Shown here piece after piece: positions 1 through 6,221 of a DNA stretch of 9,602 nucleotides. Position 1 is the first letter of the stretch. Each line of letters starts with the position of its first letter. Location: NCBI GenBank assembly GCA_900556845.1, contig USQO01000080.1, positions 1 through 9,602 of the forward strand, given 5' to 3'. Both the position numbers and the translations under genes were made by a program. Source of the DNA: an uncultured Bacteroides sp. (GTDB lineage Bacteria; Bacteroidota; Bacteroidia; Bacteroidales; Bacteroidaceae). The notes under the pieces are model-generated. The model searched no databases. It was not told the DNA's origin and worked only from the letters and a program-made list of their open reading frames with translations.

Positions 1-54
1 TGTTACTCCACTGGTGTTTGAGACCAGCGCGTCTACCGATTCCGCCATCTGGGC
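1..54 (-). tRNA. tRNA-Leu (anticodon CAA), 5' part; 3' end lies outside the window
   Basis: Read on the minus strand, the segment starts with the acceptor strand GCCCAGA at base 54. It continues with a D arm containing the conserved GG and A residues, then a 5-bp anticodon stem CTGGT/ACCAG around the seven-base loop CTCAAAC. The anticodon CAA lies at bases 20-18 and decodes Leu UUG. After the anticodon arm the sequence runs into TGGAGTAACA, consistent with the start of the long variable arm of a class II tRNA such as tRNA-Leu. The window begins inside this arm, so the T arm and acceptor 3' strand are not visible. A promoter lies just upstream (79-109). Confidence 0.93.
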
Positions 55-78
55 ATCTTTGTTTCTCGATTGCGAGTG

Positions 79-109
79 CAAAGGTAGCAATAATTTTTAT
101 ACCTGCAAA
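79..109 (-). promoter_or_regulatory. Bacteroidetes-type promoter of the tRNA-Leu gene
   Basis: On the minus strand TTTG (109-106) is followed by a 19-bp spacer and TACCTTTG (86-79). This matches the Bacteroides sigma-ABfr consensus TTTG / 19-21 bp / TAnnTTTG exactly. Transcription would start near base 72, about 18 nt before the mature tRNA 5' end at base 54. Confidence 0.78.
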
Positions 110-179
110 CTTTTTCGCTATTTTTTTTCATTTAACCCTATTTATTATGTAAAAAAGGGCCTCATTTGAAAAATAAGAA

Positions 180-187
180 TATCTTAG
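180..187 (+). promoter_or_regulatory. Weak candidate -7 box for manC
   Basis: TATCTTAG differs from TAnnTTTG at one position and would place a start site about 20 nt before the manC ATG at 213. No TTTG is found at the expected 19-21 bp upstream, so the assignment is weak. The rest of the 158-base gap (55-212) is AT-rich and holds only the divergent tRNA promoter. Confidence 0.25.
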
Positions 188-212
188 CAAAGAAAACCAA
201 AGCATTATCAAC

Positions 213-1256
213 ATGAACCGTGACAACTATTACTGTGTCATTATGGCTGGAGGAACCGGAAGCAGATTCTGGCCTTACAGCCGTAAAAACATGCCTAAAC
301 AATTTCTTGATTTTTTTGGAACAGGGCAGACCTTACTTCAGCAAACCTTTCAAAGGTATAAAGAAATTATTCCAATAGAACAGATTTATATATCTACAAA
401 CATTGCTTATAAAGAGTTAGTCCTTCAGCAGCTGCCAGAGATTAAAGAGCATCAGCTACTTATCGACGAAACACACAGAAATACAGCTCCTGCCGTCGTA
501 CATGCAGCTTTTTATTTAAAGCAAAAAAATCCGGATGCAATCATGATAATAGCTCCTTCGGATCATCTGATTCTTAAACCGGACAATTTCATTGCTTCAA
601 TTAATAAAGGCCTGGAATTTGTTGAAAAGAACAAGATACTACTCACTATAGGAATCAAACCAACACACCCTGAAACGGGCTACGGATATATACAAGTAGA
701 AGAAATTAAAGAAGCTTGCTTTTACAGCGTAAAAACGTTCGTAGAAAAGCCTGCCATAGAGTTTGCACAATTCTTTGTAAACAGTGGCGAGTTTTATTGG
801 AACTCTGGTATTTTTATTTGGAAAGCAGATGATATTCTTCATAAAATGCATCTGTATTCTGATAATATTTTTGAGAAAGGAGAATGTAAGGAACCCGACT
901 TCACATCTTGCCCCAATATTCCTATTGATTATGCTGTAATGGAAAAGACCGAAAATGTCTTTGTGCAGGACTGCGATTTCGGATGGGCCGATTTAGGCAC
1001 TTTCGGTGCACTCTATGATGCCGCTCCCAAAGACATGAATCAGAATGCTACATTAAACAGCAACACTATGCTTTACGACTGCAAAGACAACATTGTATTA
1101 ATCCCCAAGGACAAGCTGGCTGTTATAGAAGGTCTTGAAAATTACTTAGTCACACTTAATGACAATGTCTTGCTGATTTGTAAAAAGGATAATCCTAACA
1201 ATATCCGCAAGTTTGTCAACGATGTACAAATGAAATTTGATGAAAAATACTTGTAA
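213..1256 (+). CDS. manC: Mannose-1-phosphate guanylyltransferase (GDP-mannose pyrophosphorylase)
   Basis: The enzyme makes GDP-mannose and pyrophosphate from mannose 1-phosphate and GTP in the cytoplasm, supplying mannose and, through further steps, fucose units for surface glycans. The nucleotidyltransferase signature is at residues 12-31: MAGGTGSR at 11-18, then WPYSR and PKQF. The nucleotide-binding segment APSDHL is at 114-119, FVEKP at 176-180, and the family stretches IDYAVMEK and GWADLGTF follow in the C-terminal half. At 347 residues it is a monofunctional form without the cupin phosphomannose isomerase domain found in the roughly 480-residue type II enzymes. The first ATG gives a correctly placed N terminus; no Shine-Dalgarno is seen, which is normal in this phylum. 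It stands alone, divergent from tRNA-Leu and convergent with the receptor gene, so no polysaccharide cluster context is visible here. The family is certain; the symbol is by similarity. Confidence 0.93.
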   Translation: MNRDNYYCVIMAGGTGSRFWPYSRKNMPKQFLDFFGTGQTLLQQTFQRYKEIIPIEQIYISTNIAYKELVLQQLPEIKEHQLLIDETHRNTAPAVVHAAFYLKQKNPDAIMIIAPSDHLILKPDNFIASINKGLEFVEKNKILLTIGIKPTHPETGYGYIQVEEIKEACFYSVKTFVEKPAIEFAQFFVNSGEFYWNSGIFIWKADDILHKMHLYSDNIFEKGECKEPDFTSCPNIPIDYAVMEKTENVFVQDCDFGWADLGTFGALYDAAPKDMNQNATLNSNTMLYDCKDNIVLIPKDKLAVIEGLENYLVTLNDNVLLICKKDNPNNIRKFVNDVQMKFDEKYL

Positions 1257-1270
1257 ATAGTCCATAGAAA

Positions 1271-1312
1271 GAAAAGGTCCCGACTTCATTGTGATGGAAT
1301 CAGGACCTTTTC
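1271..1312. terminator. Bidirectional intrinsic terminator between manC and the convergent receptor gene
   Basis: GAAAAGGTCC (1271-1280) pairs with GGACCTTTTC (1303-1312), and the stem continues inward with a few mismatches to a TGTG loop at 1290-1293. A T-rich run follows on both strands: TTTTCCTTT on plus, and CTTTTCTTTC after the stem on minus. It lies 14 nt after the manC stop and touches the receptor stop at 1315, so it can end both transcripts. Confidence 0.85.
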
Positions 1313-1314
1313 CT

Positions 1315-3687
1315 TTAATACTCAAAAGTGATACCCAACGTTGGAAGTAGGGTTCCACTTTCTTGTTTGATATATTTCATAATATAGCGTTGCTCTGATG
1401 CCGGAGCTTCCGGATTTTCGATTACACCGGTACTCATCAAGACATCTGGCTGCTTGAAAATACTGTGTGTTATATTTTGAATATCCAGGTAGAATCCTAA
1501 CATACATTTTTTTAAATAAAAGGTTTTGTCTACCCGGACATCCAGTTGCGCGTAAGCAGAAAGCCGGCCTGTATTGTAGCGCGTATAATCATAATATGGT
1601 TTCCCCTGGACATTCCAGGCTTCCACCAACGAAGATTTTTCTTCATCGTATGGAGTATATGGAGCACCTCCAATACAGCTCAATTTAACTCCGGCACTCC
1701 ACTGCTTGGGGAAATAATAAGTACCGCTGGCATTTATTATAAAACGGTTGTCCCAGGCTGAAGGCAAATATGCTGCTTCTTTATCCCGTCGATACTCACT
1801 TTTATACAAAGTTGCAGCCACCGACAAATTAAACTTCTGCACTTTCAGCCAGCGTAGCATCAACTCCAGTCCATAAGAACGGCCTTCGGCCGATGAAACC
1901 AAAGCCTCATTACCGATTACCCCATAATCATTACCTTTGCACATCAAAGGTATTCCATCTGTTACGGAAAGCGGTATGTGTCCATAGCTCTTATGAAACC
2001 CTTCTAATGACAATTCCATACCAGAAATCGGTGTCCAACTGATGCCTACAGCTTTTTGTCCAACAGACATATATGAAAGAGACTTGTTTACCCAATTTTG
2101 CGCTGCATCTTTAAATCCCAAAGCTGTATAAGGAGGCAACTGATAATACAAACCTAAATGCCCATTCACAAACAGATTGTCTATGAGCTTATAAGAAAGA
2201 GACATTCTGGGTGAAAGCTGTTCCTCGAGTTTATTGGTCGCTGAAGAAAAACTGCATATATCTGTACGAACGCCCAATGATGCAGAAAATTTTTCATCAG
2301 ACGATGTATAATCTGCAGAAGCATAAAGGCCGCCTCTCCACAGGTTCAAATCTGCACGATAGTCATAGCGTTCTTCTTCTTGAACAAAGCGCTTCTGGAA
2401 AAAAGTATTATCATATTGCGAGTAGACTAACTCTACCCCACCCTTCACTTTCCAATTTCCTAAAGCCGAACTGTTCTCCAAACGCAGCCTGCTTTCCTGT
2501 TCTATTGATTTCAATCTCAATATCAGATTGCTTTCGCTACTTTCATCGTTATCCTGATATTTCAAATTACGATTATTCAAGTAACTATGGCTTATGGAAA
2601 CACTCTGAATATGGTTCCCGGCATAATGCTTATATATTGCGCCTAAGGTAAAAGTTTCCTGCTCAATTTTAGGCAAATAGCTCAACAGATAATCGGCATC
2701 TTCACCTTCTACATCCATATTCAGTTTCATACGGTCTACCCCTCCAATTCCCAGAACTGTCAACTCATTCGTACTATTGAAGCGGGTTTTTATTTTAAAC
2801 TGTGCATCAGTATAGGCCGGCAGGAAAGGCAACCCTAATACTTTAAACAGCAATTGCAGGTAAGATTGTCTGACTGAAACCAGATATGAGGTTTTAGAGG
2901 ACAAATGCCCAGTCGATGTCAGCGAGAACTCCGAAGCTCCTAAAGTTGCCTTAAAAGAGTTACGGTCCATATCACCATCTCTTAACCTGAAATCAAGAAC
3001 TGAGCTTAAGGCATTGCCTTTCGAGGCAGGAAAAGCTCCTGTATAGAAATTAACCTCACGCACAAGATCGGCATTAATGATACCAACAGGACCGCCAGAA
3101 GCGCCTTGTGTACTAAAATGATTAATGTTGGGAATCTCTATACCGTCCAGATAAAACCGATTTTCAGAAGGTCCTCCTCCTCTTACCATCAGGTCGTTTC
3201 TATAGCCTGCCGGCGAAAAAGCTACACCAGGATAGTTTTGCACAATACGCGAAATATCCCGATTCGCTCCCGGAGCTTTTTCTATTTCCTGCAATCCAAT
3301 CACTCGCAAACTTACAGGACTCTCGGGCAACTTTTTAAACATGGGTGCAACCACACTGATTCCTTCCAGCCGGGCACTTTCTTCCTCCATTTCTACATTT
3401 ACAAAGGGGGTAAGATGATTTACCTTATACTCTGGTGTAACCACCGTTTTATACCCTAAAGCAGATACCTGTAACTTGTAGATTCCGGGAGGAACTTTAT
3501 CAATAACAAATGCACCTTCGGCATCGGTAGCTGCTCCTACACTCAAACCAGCAATCCAGACATTCGCATAAGGCACAGGCAAACGCGAAATTGCTTCAAT
3601 GACCTTACCTTTTATCTGAAAAGTTTGGGCCAGTATAAATAAAGGAGTACAAATACAGAAAACAAACAGCCAAATTCTTTTATTCAT
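1315..3687 (-). CDS. TonB-dependent outer-membrane receptor with N-terminal carboxypeptidase-like regulatory domain
   Basis: This is a predicted outer-membrane active transporter energised by TonB-ExbBD; the ligand is unknown. The 790-residue product begins with a signal peptide (residues 1-20, MNKR then a hydrophobic core, ending ILA before Gln21). A carboxypeptidase-regulatory-like beta domain follows (about 23-105: KGKVIEA, DAEGAFVIDKVPPG, ALGYKT). A plug domain follows at about 120-235 (VRGGGPSENRFYLDGIEIP, then EVNFYTGAFPASKG). A long region rich in alternating hydrophobic and aromatic residues then forms the beta barrel, ending ITFEY with a terminal aromatic residue. I chose the start at 3687 because it gives a canonical signal peptide. 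The longer frame from 3738 adds 17 residues and begins inside the upstream terminator hairpin. There is no SusD-like lipoprotein next door, so this is an orphan receptor rather than a Sus-type pair. The cysteines near the N terminus are in the signal peptide, without a lipobox. Confidence 0.92.
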   Translation of the reverse strand: MNKRIWLFVFCICTPLFILAQTFQIKGKVIEAISRLPVPYANVWIAGLSVGAATDAEGAFVIDKVPPGIYKLQVSALGYKTVVTPEYKVNHLTPFVNVEMEEESARLEGISVVAPMFKKLPESPVSLRVIGLQEIEKAPGANRDISRIVQNYPGVAFSPAGYRNDLMVRGGGPSENRFYLDGIEIPNINHFSTQGASGGPVGIINADLVREVNFYTGAFPASKGNALSSVLDFRLRDGDMDRNSFKATLGASEFSLTSTGHLSSKTSYLVSVRQSYLQLLFKVLGLPFLPAYTDAQFKIKTRFNSTNELTVLGIGGVDRMKLNMDVEGEDADYLLSYLPKIEQETFTLGAIYKHYAGNHIQSVSISHSYLNNRNLKYQDNDESSESNLILRLKSIEQESRLRLENSSALGNWKVKGGVELVYSQYDNTFFQKRFVQEEERYDYRADLNLWRGGLYASADYTSSDEKFSASLGVRTDICSFSSATNKLEEQLSPRMSLSYKLIDNLFVNGHLGLYYQLPPYTALGFKDAAQNWVNKSLSYMSVGQKAVGISWTPISGMELSLEGFHKSYGHIPLSVTDGIPLMCKGNDYGVIGNEALVSSAEGRSYGLELMLRWLKVQKFNLSVAATLYKSEYRRDKEAAYLPSAWDNRFIINASGTYYFPKQWSAGVKLSCIGGAPYTPYDEEKSSLVEAWNVQGKPYYDYTRYNTGRLSAYAQLDVRVDKTFYLKKCMLGFYLDIQNITHSIFKQPDVLMSTGVIENPEAPASEQRYIMKYIKQESGTLLPTLGITFEY

Positions 3688-3702
3688 AGGAATGATATTT
3701 GA

Positions 3703-3745
3703 AAAACAAAAAAGCATCTTATACCTAATGCAGTACAAGATGCTT
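3703..3745 (-). terminator. Intrinsic terminator after the HIT-family gene
   Basis: On the minus strand AAGCATCTT (3745-3737) pairs perfectly with AAGATGCTT (3720-3712) across a 16-nt loop, followed by TTTTTTGTTTTT. It begins 27 nt after the HIT stop. It also lies in the leader region of the receptor gene, which argues against any receptor start upstream of it. Confidence 0.8.
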
Positions 3746-3753
3746 CAAATATA
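3746..3753 (-). promoter_or_regulatory. Candidate -7 box (TATATTTG) for the receptor gene
   Basis: The minus strand reads TATATTTG, matching TAnnTTTG, just before the terminator hairpin. A start site near 3740 would give a leader of about 50 nt to the ATG at 3687. No clear -33 TTTG is found at the expected distance, and the region is AT-rich, so chance is possible. Confidence 0.35.
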
Positions 3754-3771
3754 ATAAAAAAGAAACTATTA

Positions 3772-4173
3772 TTAACGATTTACCCATGCATTATGAATGG
3801 CTTGGGCTATGGCTTCAAACTCTTCGGCAGTCAATTTAAGTTTGGGATTTGAAAAAAGCATATCCGATTCTTTCTGAATAGGAATAAGATGAATGTGTGC
3901 ATGAGGCACTTCCAACCCGATAACCGCCTGTCCTACTTTACGACAAGGGAAAGCAGTCTGAATAGCCAATGCTACACTTTTAGCAAAAACCTGCATAGCA
4001 GCCAGCTCCTCATCGCTCAAGTCAAATATATAATCAACTTCACGTTTAGGCACCACGAGGGTATGTCCTTTTACCAACGGATTAATGTCGAGAAAAGCAT
4101 AAAACTGATCATTTTCTGCTACTTTATAGCTAGGAATCTCACCTGCTATAATCTTACTAAAAATTGTTGCCAT
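3772..4173 (-). CDS. HIT-family (histidine triad) nucleotide-binding hydrolase, HINT-like
   Basis: HIT proteins are small cytoplasmic homodimers that hydrolyse or transfer nucleotides from phosphoramidates and dinucleoside phosphates; the physiological substrate in bacteria is often unclear. The histidine triad is HAHIHLIP at residues 91-98, with His93 as the expected nucleophile by analogy with HINT1. The N-terminal family pattern FSKIIAGEIPSYKV (5-18), then AFLDINPL and GHTLVVPKR, is clear. At 133 residues it has the usual length, and stop and start fit the family. It lies 56 nt downstream of greA on the same strand, separated by a terminator. I found no promoter box in that gap, so it may depend on read-through from greA. 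The final 35 residues (KLKLTAEEFEAIAQAI) form the usual C-terminal helix. No odd features were noted. Confidence 0.93.
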   Translation of the reverse strand: MATIFSKIIAGEIPSYKVAENDQFYAFLDINPLVKGHTLVVPKREVDYIFDLSDEELAAMQVFAKSVALAIQTAFPCRKVGQAVIGLEVPHAHIHLIPIQKESDMLFSNPKLKLTAEEFEAIAQAIHNAWVNR

Positions 4174-4190
4174 ACTCTATTAGGTATTAT

Positions 4191-4227
4191 AAAAGGGGCA
4201 AAACCTGCAAAGCAGGCTGCCCCCTCC
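4191..4227 (-). terminator. Intrinsic terminator after greA
   Basis: On the minus strand GGGGCAG (about 4224-4217) with CCTGC/GCAGG inside pairs back to TGCCCC (4200-4195), followed by TTTT and an AT-rich stretch. The hairpin is G+C-rich and begins 3 nt after the greA stop. HIT starts only 18 nt downstream of it, so read-through here would set HIT expression unless a hidden promoter exists. Confidence 0.8.
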
Positions 4228-4229
4228 AG

Positions 4230-4694
4230 TTAAAATGATATATTCATAATTTCAAGCGTAATTTTTCCCTGTGGAATAGTAATCTCTGCTACATCACCTA
4301 CTTTCTTACCCAATAAACCTTTGGCAATAGGTGTACTTACAGAAATCTTACCTTCTTTCAAGTTAGCTTCGCTTTCAGATACAATTGTATAAGCCATCTT
4401 CATGCCTGTCTTTACATTCTTCAACTCTACACGAGTCAGAATCTGTACAGTATCCGCATTCAGCTTAGATGTATCAATAATCTTAGCATCACCAATTGTT
4501 GCTTTCAACTGATTAATTTTCATTTCCAACAAGCCCTGAGCTTCTTTTGCTGCATCGTATTCTGCATTTTCAGACAAATCACCTTTATCACGCGCCTCTG
4601 CAATAGCAGCAACAATTCTAGGACGCTCAACAGCCTCCAGATGCTTTAATTCGGCTACCAGCTTCTGATAGCCTTCTTCTGACATATACGCCAT
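4230..4694 (-). CDS. greA: Transcription elongation factor GreA
   Basis: GreA enters the RNA polymerase secondary channel and stimulates cleavage of backtracked RNA, rescuing stalled complexes. The 154-residue product (E. coli 158) has the N-terminal coiled coil (about 1-74). Its tip, DKGDLSENAEYDAAKE, carries Asp39 and Glu42, the counterparts of the catalytic Asp41 and Glu44 of E. coli. The FKBP-like C-terminal domain contains TPIAKGLLGKKVGD and ends with a beta strand. The start at 4694 is preferred over Met4 because an AAAAGGAGGAA sequence sits 8 nt before it; the second ATG would leave about 17 nt. Upstream lies a promoter (4804-4835), and between promoter and gene a strong terminator-like hairpin (4741-4781), suggesting attenuation. 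A second terminator follows the stop. Confidence 0.96.
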   Translation of the reverse strand: MAYMSEEGYQKLVAELKHLEAVERPRIVAAIAEARDKGDLSENAEYDAAKEAQGLLEMKINQLKATIGDAKIIDTSKLNADTVQILTRVELKNVKTGMKMAYTIVSESEANLKEGKISVSTPIAKGLLGKKVGDVAEITIPQGKITLEIMNISF

Positions 4695-4700
4695 ACTAGT

Positions 4701-4711
4701 TTCCTCCTTTT
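4701..4711 (-). promoter_or_regulatory. Unusually strong Shine-Dalgarno of greA
   Basis: The minus strand reads AAAAGGAGGAA, with GGAGG 8 nt before the greA ATG. This is a near-perfect anti-16S match. Of the other genes here only the sirtuin has a recognisable, weaker one, and Bacteroidota usually do without. It decides the greA start. Confidence 0.75.
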
Positions 4712-4740
4712 TATCTTGTTAATTATTTACTGTCTATAAA

Positions 4741-4781
4741 ACAAAAAAGAATTCCGACATCACTTTAATGCCGGAACCCTC
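4741..4781 (-). terminator. Terminator hairpin in the greA leader (possible attenuator)
   Basis: On the minus strand TTCCGGCAT (4776-4768) pairs with ATGTCGGAA (4760-4752) around the loop TAAAGTG. The stem extends outward by G-U, G-C and A-U pairs, and is followed by CTTTTTTGTTTT. One central pair is G-U in minus-strand RNA but would be A-C in plus-strand RNA, so the structure is tuned for minus-strand transcription. It lies downstream of the predicted greA promoter and about 47 nt before the greA ATG. It could also end transcripts from the lipoprotein gene (stop at 4880), which has no other visible terminator. Confidence 0.78.
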
Positions 4782-4803
4782 TTCCTTTTTCTTTTACCGT
4801 TGG

Positions 4804-4835
4804 CAAAGATAATCTTTTCTTTGATATCAGTCAAG
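4804..4835 (-). promoter_or_regulatory. Predicted greA promoter
   Basis: On the minus strand TATCTTTG (4811-4804) is a perfect -7 box. CTTG (4835-4832) lies 20 bp upstream as the -33 element. The predicted start is near 4797, giving a greA leader of about 100 nt that contains the hairpin at 4741-4781. Confidence 0.62.
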
Positions 4836-4879
4836 TTTACTTCACTTCTATTTTATCATGCTGTGTAACATATATATTA

Positions 4880-6022
4880 TTAAAGCAATTTATTTATTGC
4901 TGCCTCAAGGTCTGTTTGAGGTGTTGCACGCAAGCTCAATTCATTTGAACGGTTAATCAAGAATATAGTGGGTAACTGAGTTACACCATATAAATTGGCA
5001 TAAGTAGAATACACCCCTTTGGCATCTCTTACACAAATCCAAGGCAGGTTATCAGAAGCAACTTTCCAGAAATGTTCGTCTCCATCCAAAGATATTTGAT
5101 AAATTTCCAGCCCCTTTGCCGAATACTTATTATATAGTTCACGCAATGCAAGGTTATAAGTTCCAGACATCTTGTCCTGATAAGTAGTAAAGTTCAACAA
5201 CACAACTTTTCCTTTCAATTCTGTCAGCGTACGGATATTACCGTTCACATCACGCAACTGAATATCAATCAATGACGCTTCCTTCACAACATCAGGATTA
5301 ACCTCCAATTCTTTTTCTTTAACGACACGGGTATTTTTCATTCCCTTAATCACCGTATTATAAAGATTACGCGAACGGTCGGCGTGTGGATAAGCGTTAT
5401 TAAGGCTTGTTGCTACTGCTGCAAAACATTTTACGTCATTACGGTCTGTCAGCGGATCAAAAATCATAGCCCCGTTTACTTCCTGGAACAAAGCAAAATA
5501 CGCATAGGGTTTGTTGGGAGCAGCAAAAATATAATTCCGCTTTACCTGATTTTTATATCTTTCTATTGTCTGCTGAAGACTGTCCTGCAAAATTCCAATA
5601 GGCATAGAAGTTGCACTAAGTTCGTTTACGCGTTTCTGCAAATCGGCCTGAAGCAAAACTAATTCCTTAATTTTGTCGTTATTCTCCGAACCTTCGACTT
5701 TATAGCCAGTAGCAAACGTCGCAAAGTCGGCATGAATACCGATAGTTTCAGTAGAATCTACAGAAAAGTTAATTACTCTATCATCAACCCGCAAACGATA
5801 ATATTCGGGCGATTCCGGACGATTCCCGCTAAAACTATAACTTCCAGACGCATCCAACTTAACCGAATCAAGTGTTTCGATTCCCGATAGTCCGGAATGT
5901 TCAAAATACAAGACTTTATCTGCCGCATCTGTAATACTTCCTTCTACGGTAAACGAAGGTTTATGCTCACAAGCTGTAGCCATTCCAAGCAATGCCAGCA
6001 ATAAATATCCTTTTCCTTTCAT
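4880..6022 (-). CDS. Lipoprotein with DUF4369-like N-terminal domain and degenerate (CXXC-less) thioredoxin-fold domain
   Basis: The 380-residue product has a lipoprotein signal: KGK, a Leu-rich core, then GMATAC with the modified cysteine at 18. It is therefore predicted to be anchored in the cell envelope. Residues about 22-105 resemble the DUF4369 beta domain (GSITDAADKVLYF and later DSTETIGIHAD) that precedes TlpA-like domains in Bacteroidota. A helical middle (about 110-245) links to a thioredoxin/AhpC-TSA-like domain from about 250. That domain has GKVVLLNF (270-278) and the cis-proline segment TQLPTIFLIN. Where TlpA proteins have WCxPC, this one has TTYQDKMSG (279-287) with no cysteine, so thiol-disulphide exchange is not expected; a binding or scaffold role is an inference. 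The longer frame from 6055 is excluded because it begins inside the -7 promoter box. Met at 6028 is an alternative start two residues earlier. The gene stands divergent from pnp. Confidence 0.85.
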   Translation of the reverse strand: MKGKGYLLLALLGMATACEHKPSFTVEGSITDAADKVLYFEHSGLSGIETLDSVKLDASGSYSFSGNRPESPEYYRLRVDDRVINFSVDSTETIGIHADFATFATGYKVEGSENNDKIKELVLLQADLQKRVNELSATSMPIGILQDSLQQTIERYKNQVKRNYIFAAPNKPYAYFALFQEVNGAMIFDPLTDRNDVKCFAAVATSLNNAYPHADRSRNLYNTVIKGMKNTRVVKEKELEVNPDVVKEASLIDIQLRDVNGNIRTLTELKGKVVLLNFTTYQDKMSGTYNLALRELYNKYSAKGLEIYQISLDGDEHFWKVASDNLPWICVRDAKGVYSTYANLYGVTQLPTIFLINRSNELSLRATPQTDLEAAINKLL

Positions 6023-6052
6023 ATACATCTTACAAATTAAAAAAACTGCCTG

Positions 6053-6082
6053 CAAAGATACGGCTTTTCACGATTTGACAAA
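6053..6082 (-). promoter_or_regulatory. Promoter of the DUF4369/thioredoxin-like lipoprotein gene
   Basis: On the minus strand TTTG (6082-6079) is followed after 18 bp by TATCTTTG (6060-6053), a near-consensus Bacteroidetes promoter. The start site would be near 6046, giving a leader of about 20-25 nt to the ATG at 6022 or 6028. Confidence 0.75.
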
Positions 6083-6175
6083 GATTTTTGCATCTATCTT
6101 ATTTTCAGTACACAAAAAAGCACTAAAAAAATGATTTTTATTTCATTATACTCCCGTATACTGCAAGAAATTCCC

Positions 6176-6183
6176 TATCTTTG
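6176..6183 (+). promoter_or_regulatory. Predicted -7 box of the pnp promoter
   Basis: TATCTTTG is a perfect -7 match. Its predicted start site near 6190 gives a leader of about 32 nt to the ATG at 6222. No TTTG is seen at the expected -33 position. The gap between the two divergent promoters (about 6083-6175) is AT-rich with no further signal I can support. Confidence 0.62.
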
Positions 6184-6221
6184 TACGAATTTTGAAAAGA
6201 ATATCTATTAATACATTTTTT

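Noticed and set aside
2211..2651. 146-codon open frame on the plus strand opposite the receptor gene
   Set aside because: It is antisense to a clear beta-barrel reading frame, shows no family motif and has an unnatural composition; a shadow frame.
3688..3738. N-terminal extension of the TonB-dependent receptor to 3738
   Set aside because: It starts in the HIT terminator hairpin and would bury the signal peptide 17 residues in.
6023..6055. N-terminal extension of the lipoprotein to 6055
   Set aside because: Its start codon overlaps the -7 promoter box, so it would lie upstream of the transcript; the internal start gives a standard lipoprotein signal.
6130..6147. Short inverted repeat AATGA/TCATT upstream of pnp, considered as an autoregulatory hairpin
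   Set aside because: It has five A/T-rich pairs only and lies upstream of the predicted start site, so it is not in the RNA.
6192..6221. TTG start adding ten residues to PNPase
   Set aside because: It lies at the predicted transcription start, and the family N terminus MxNPIV begins at 6222.
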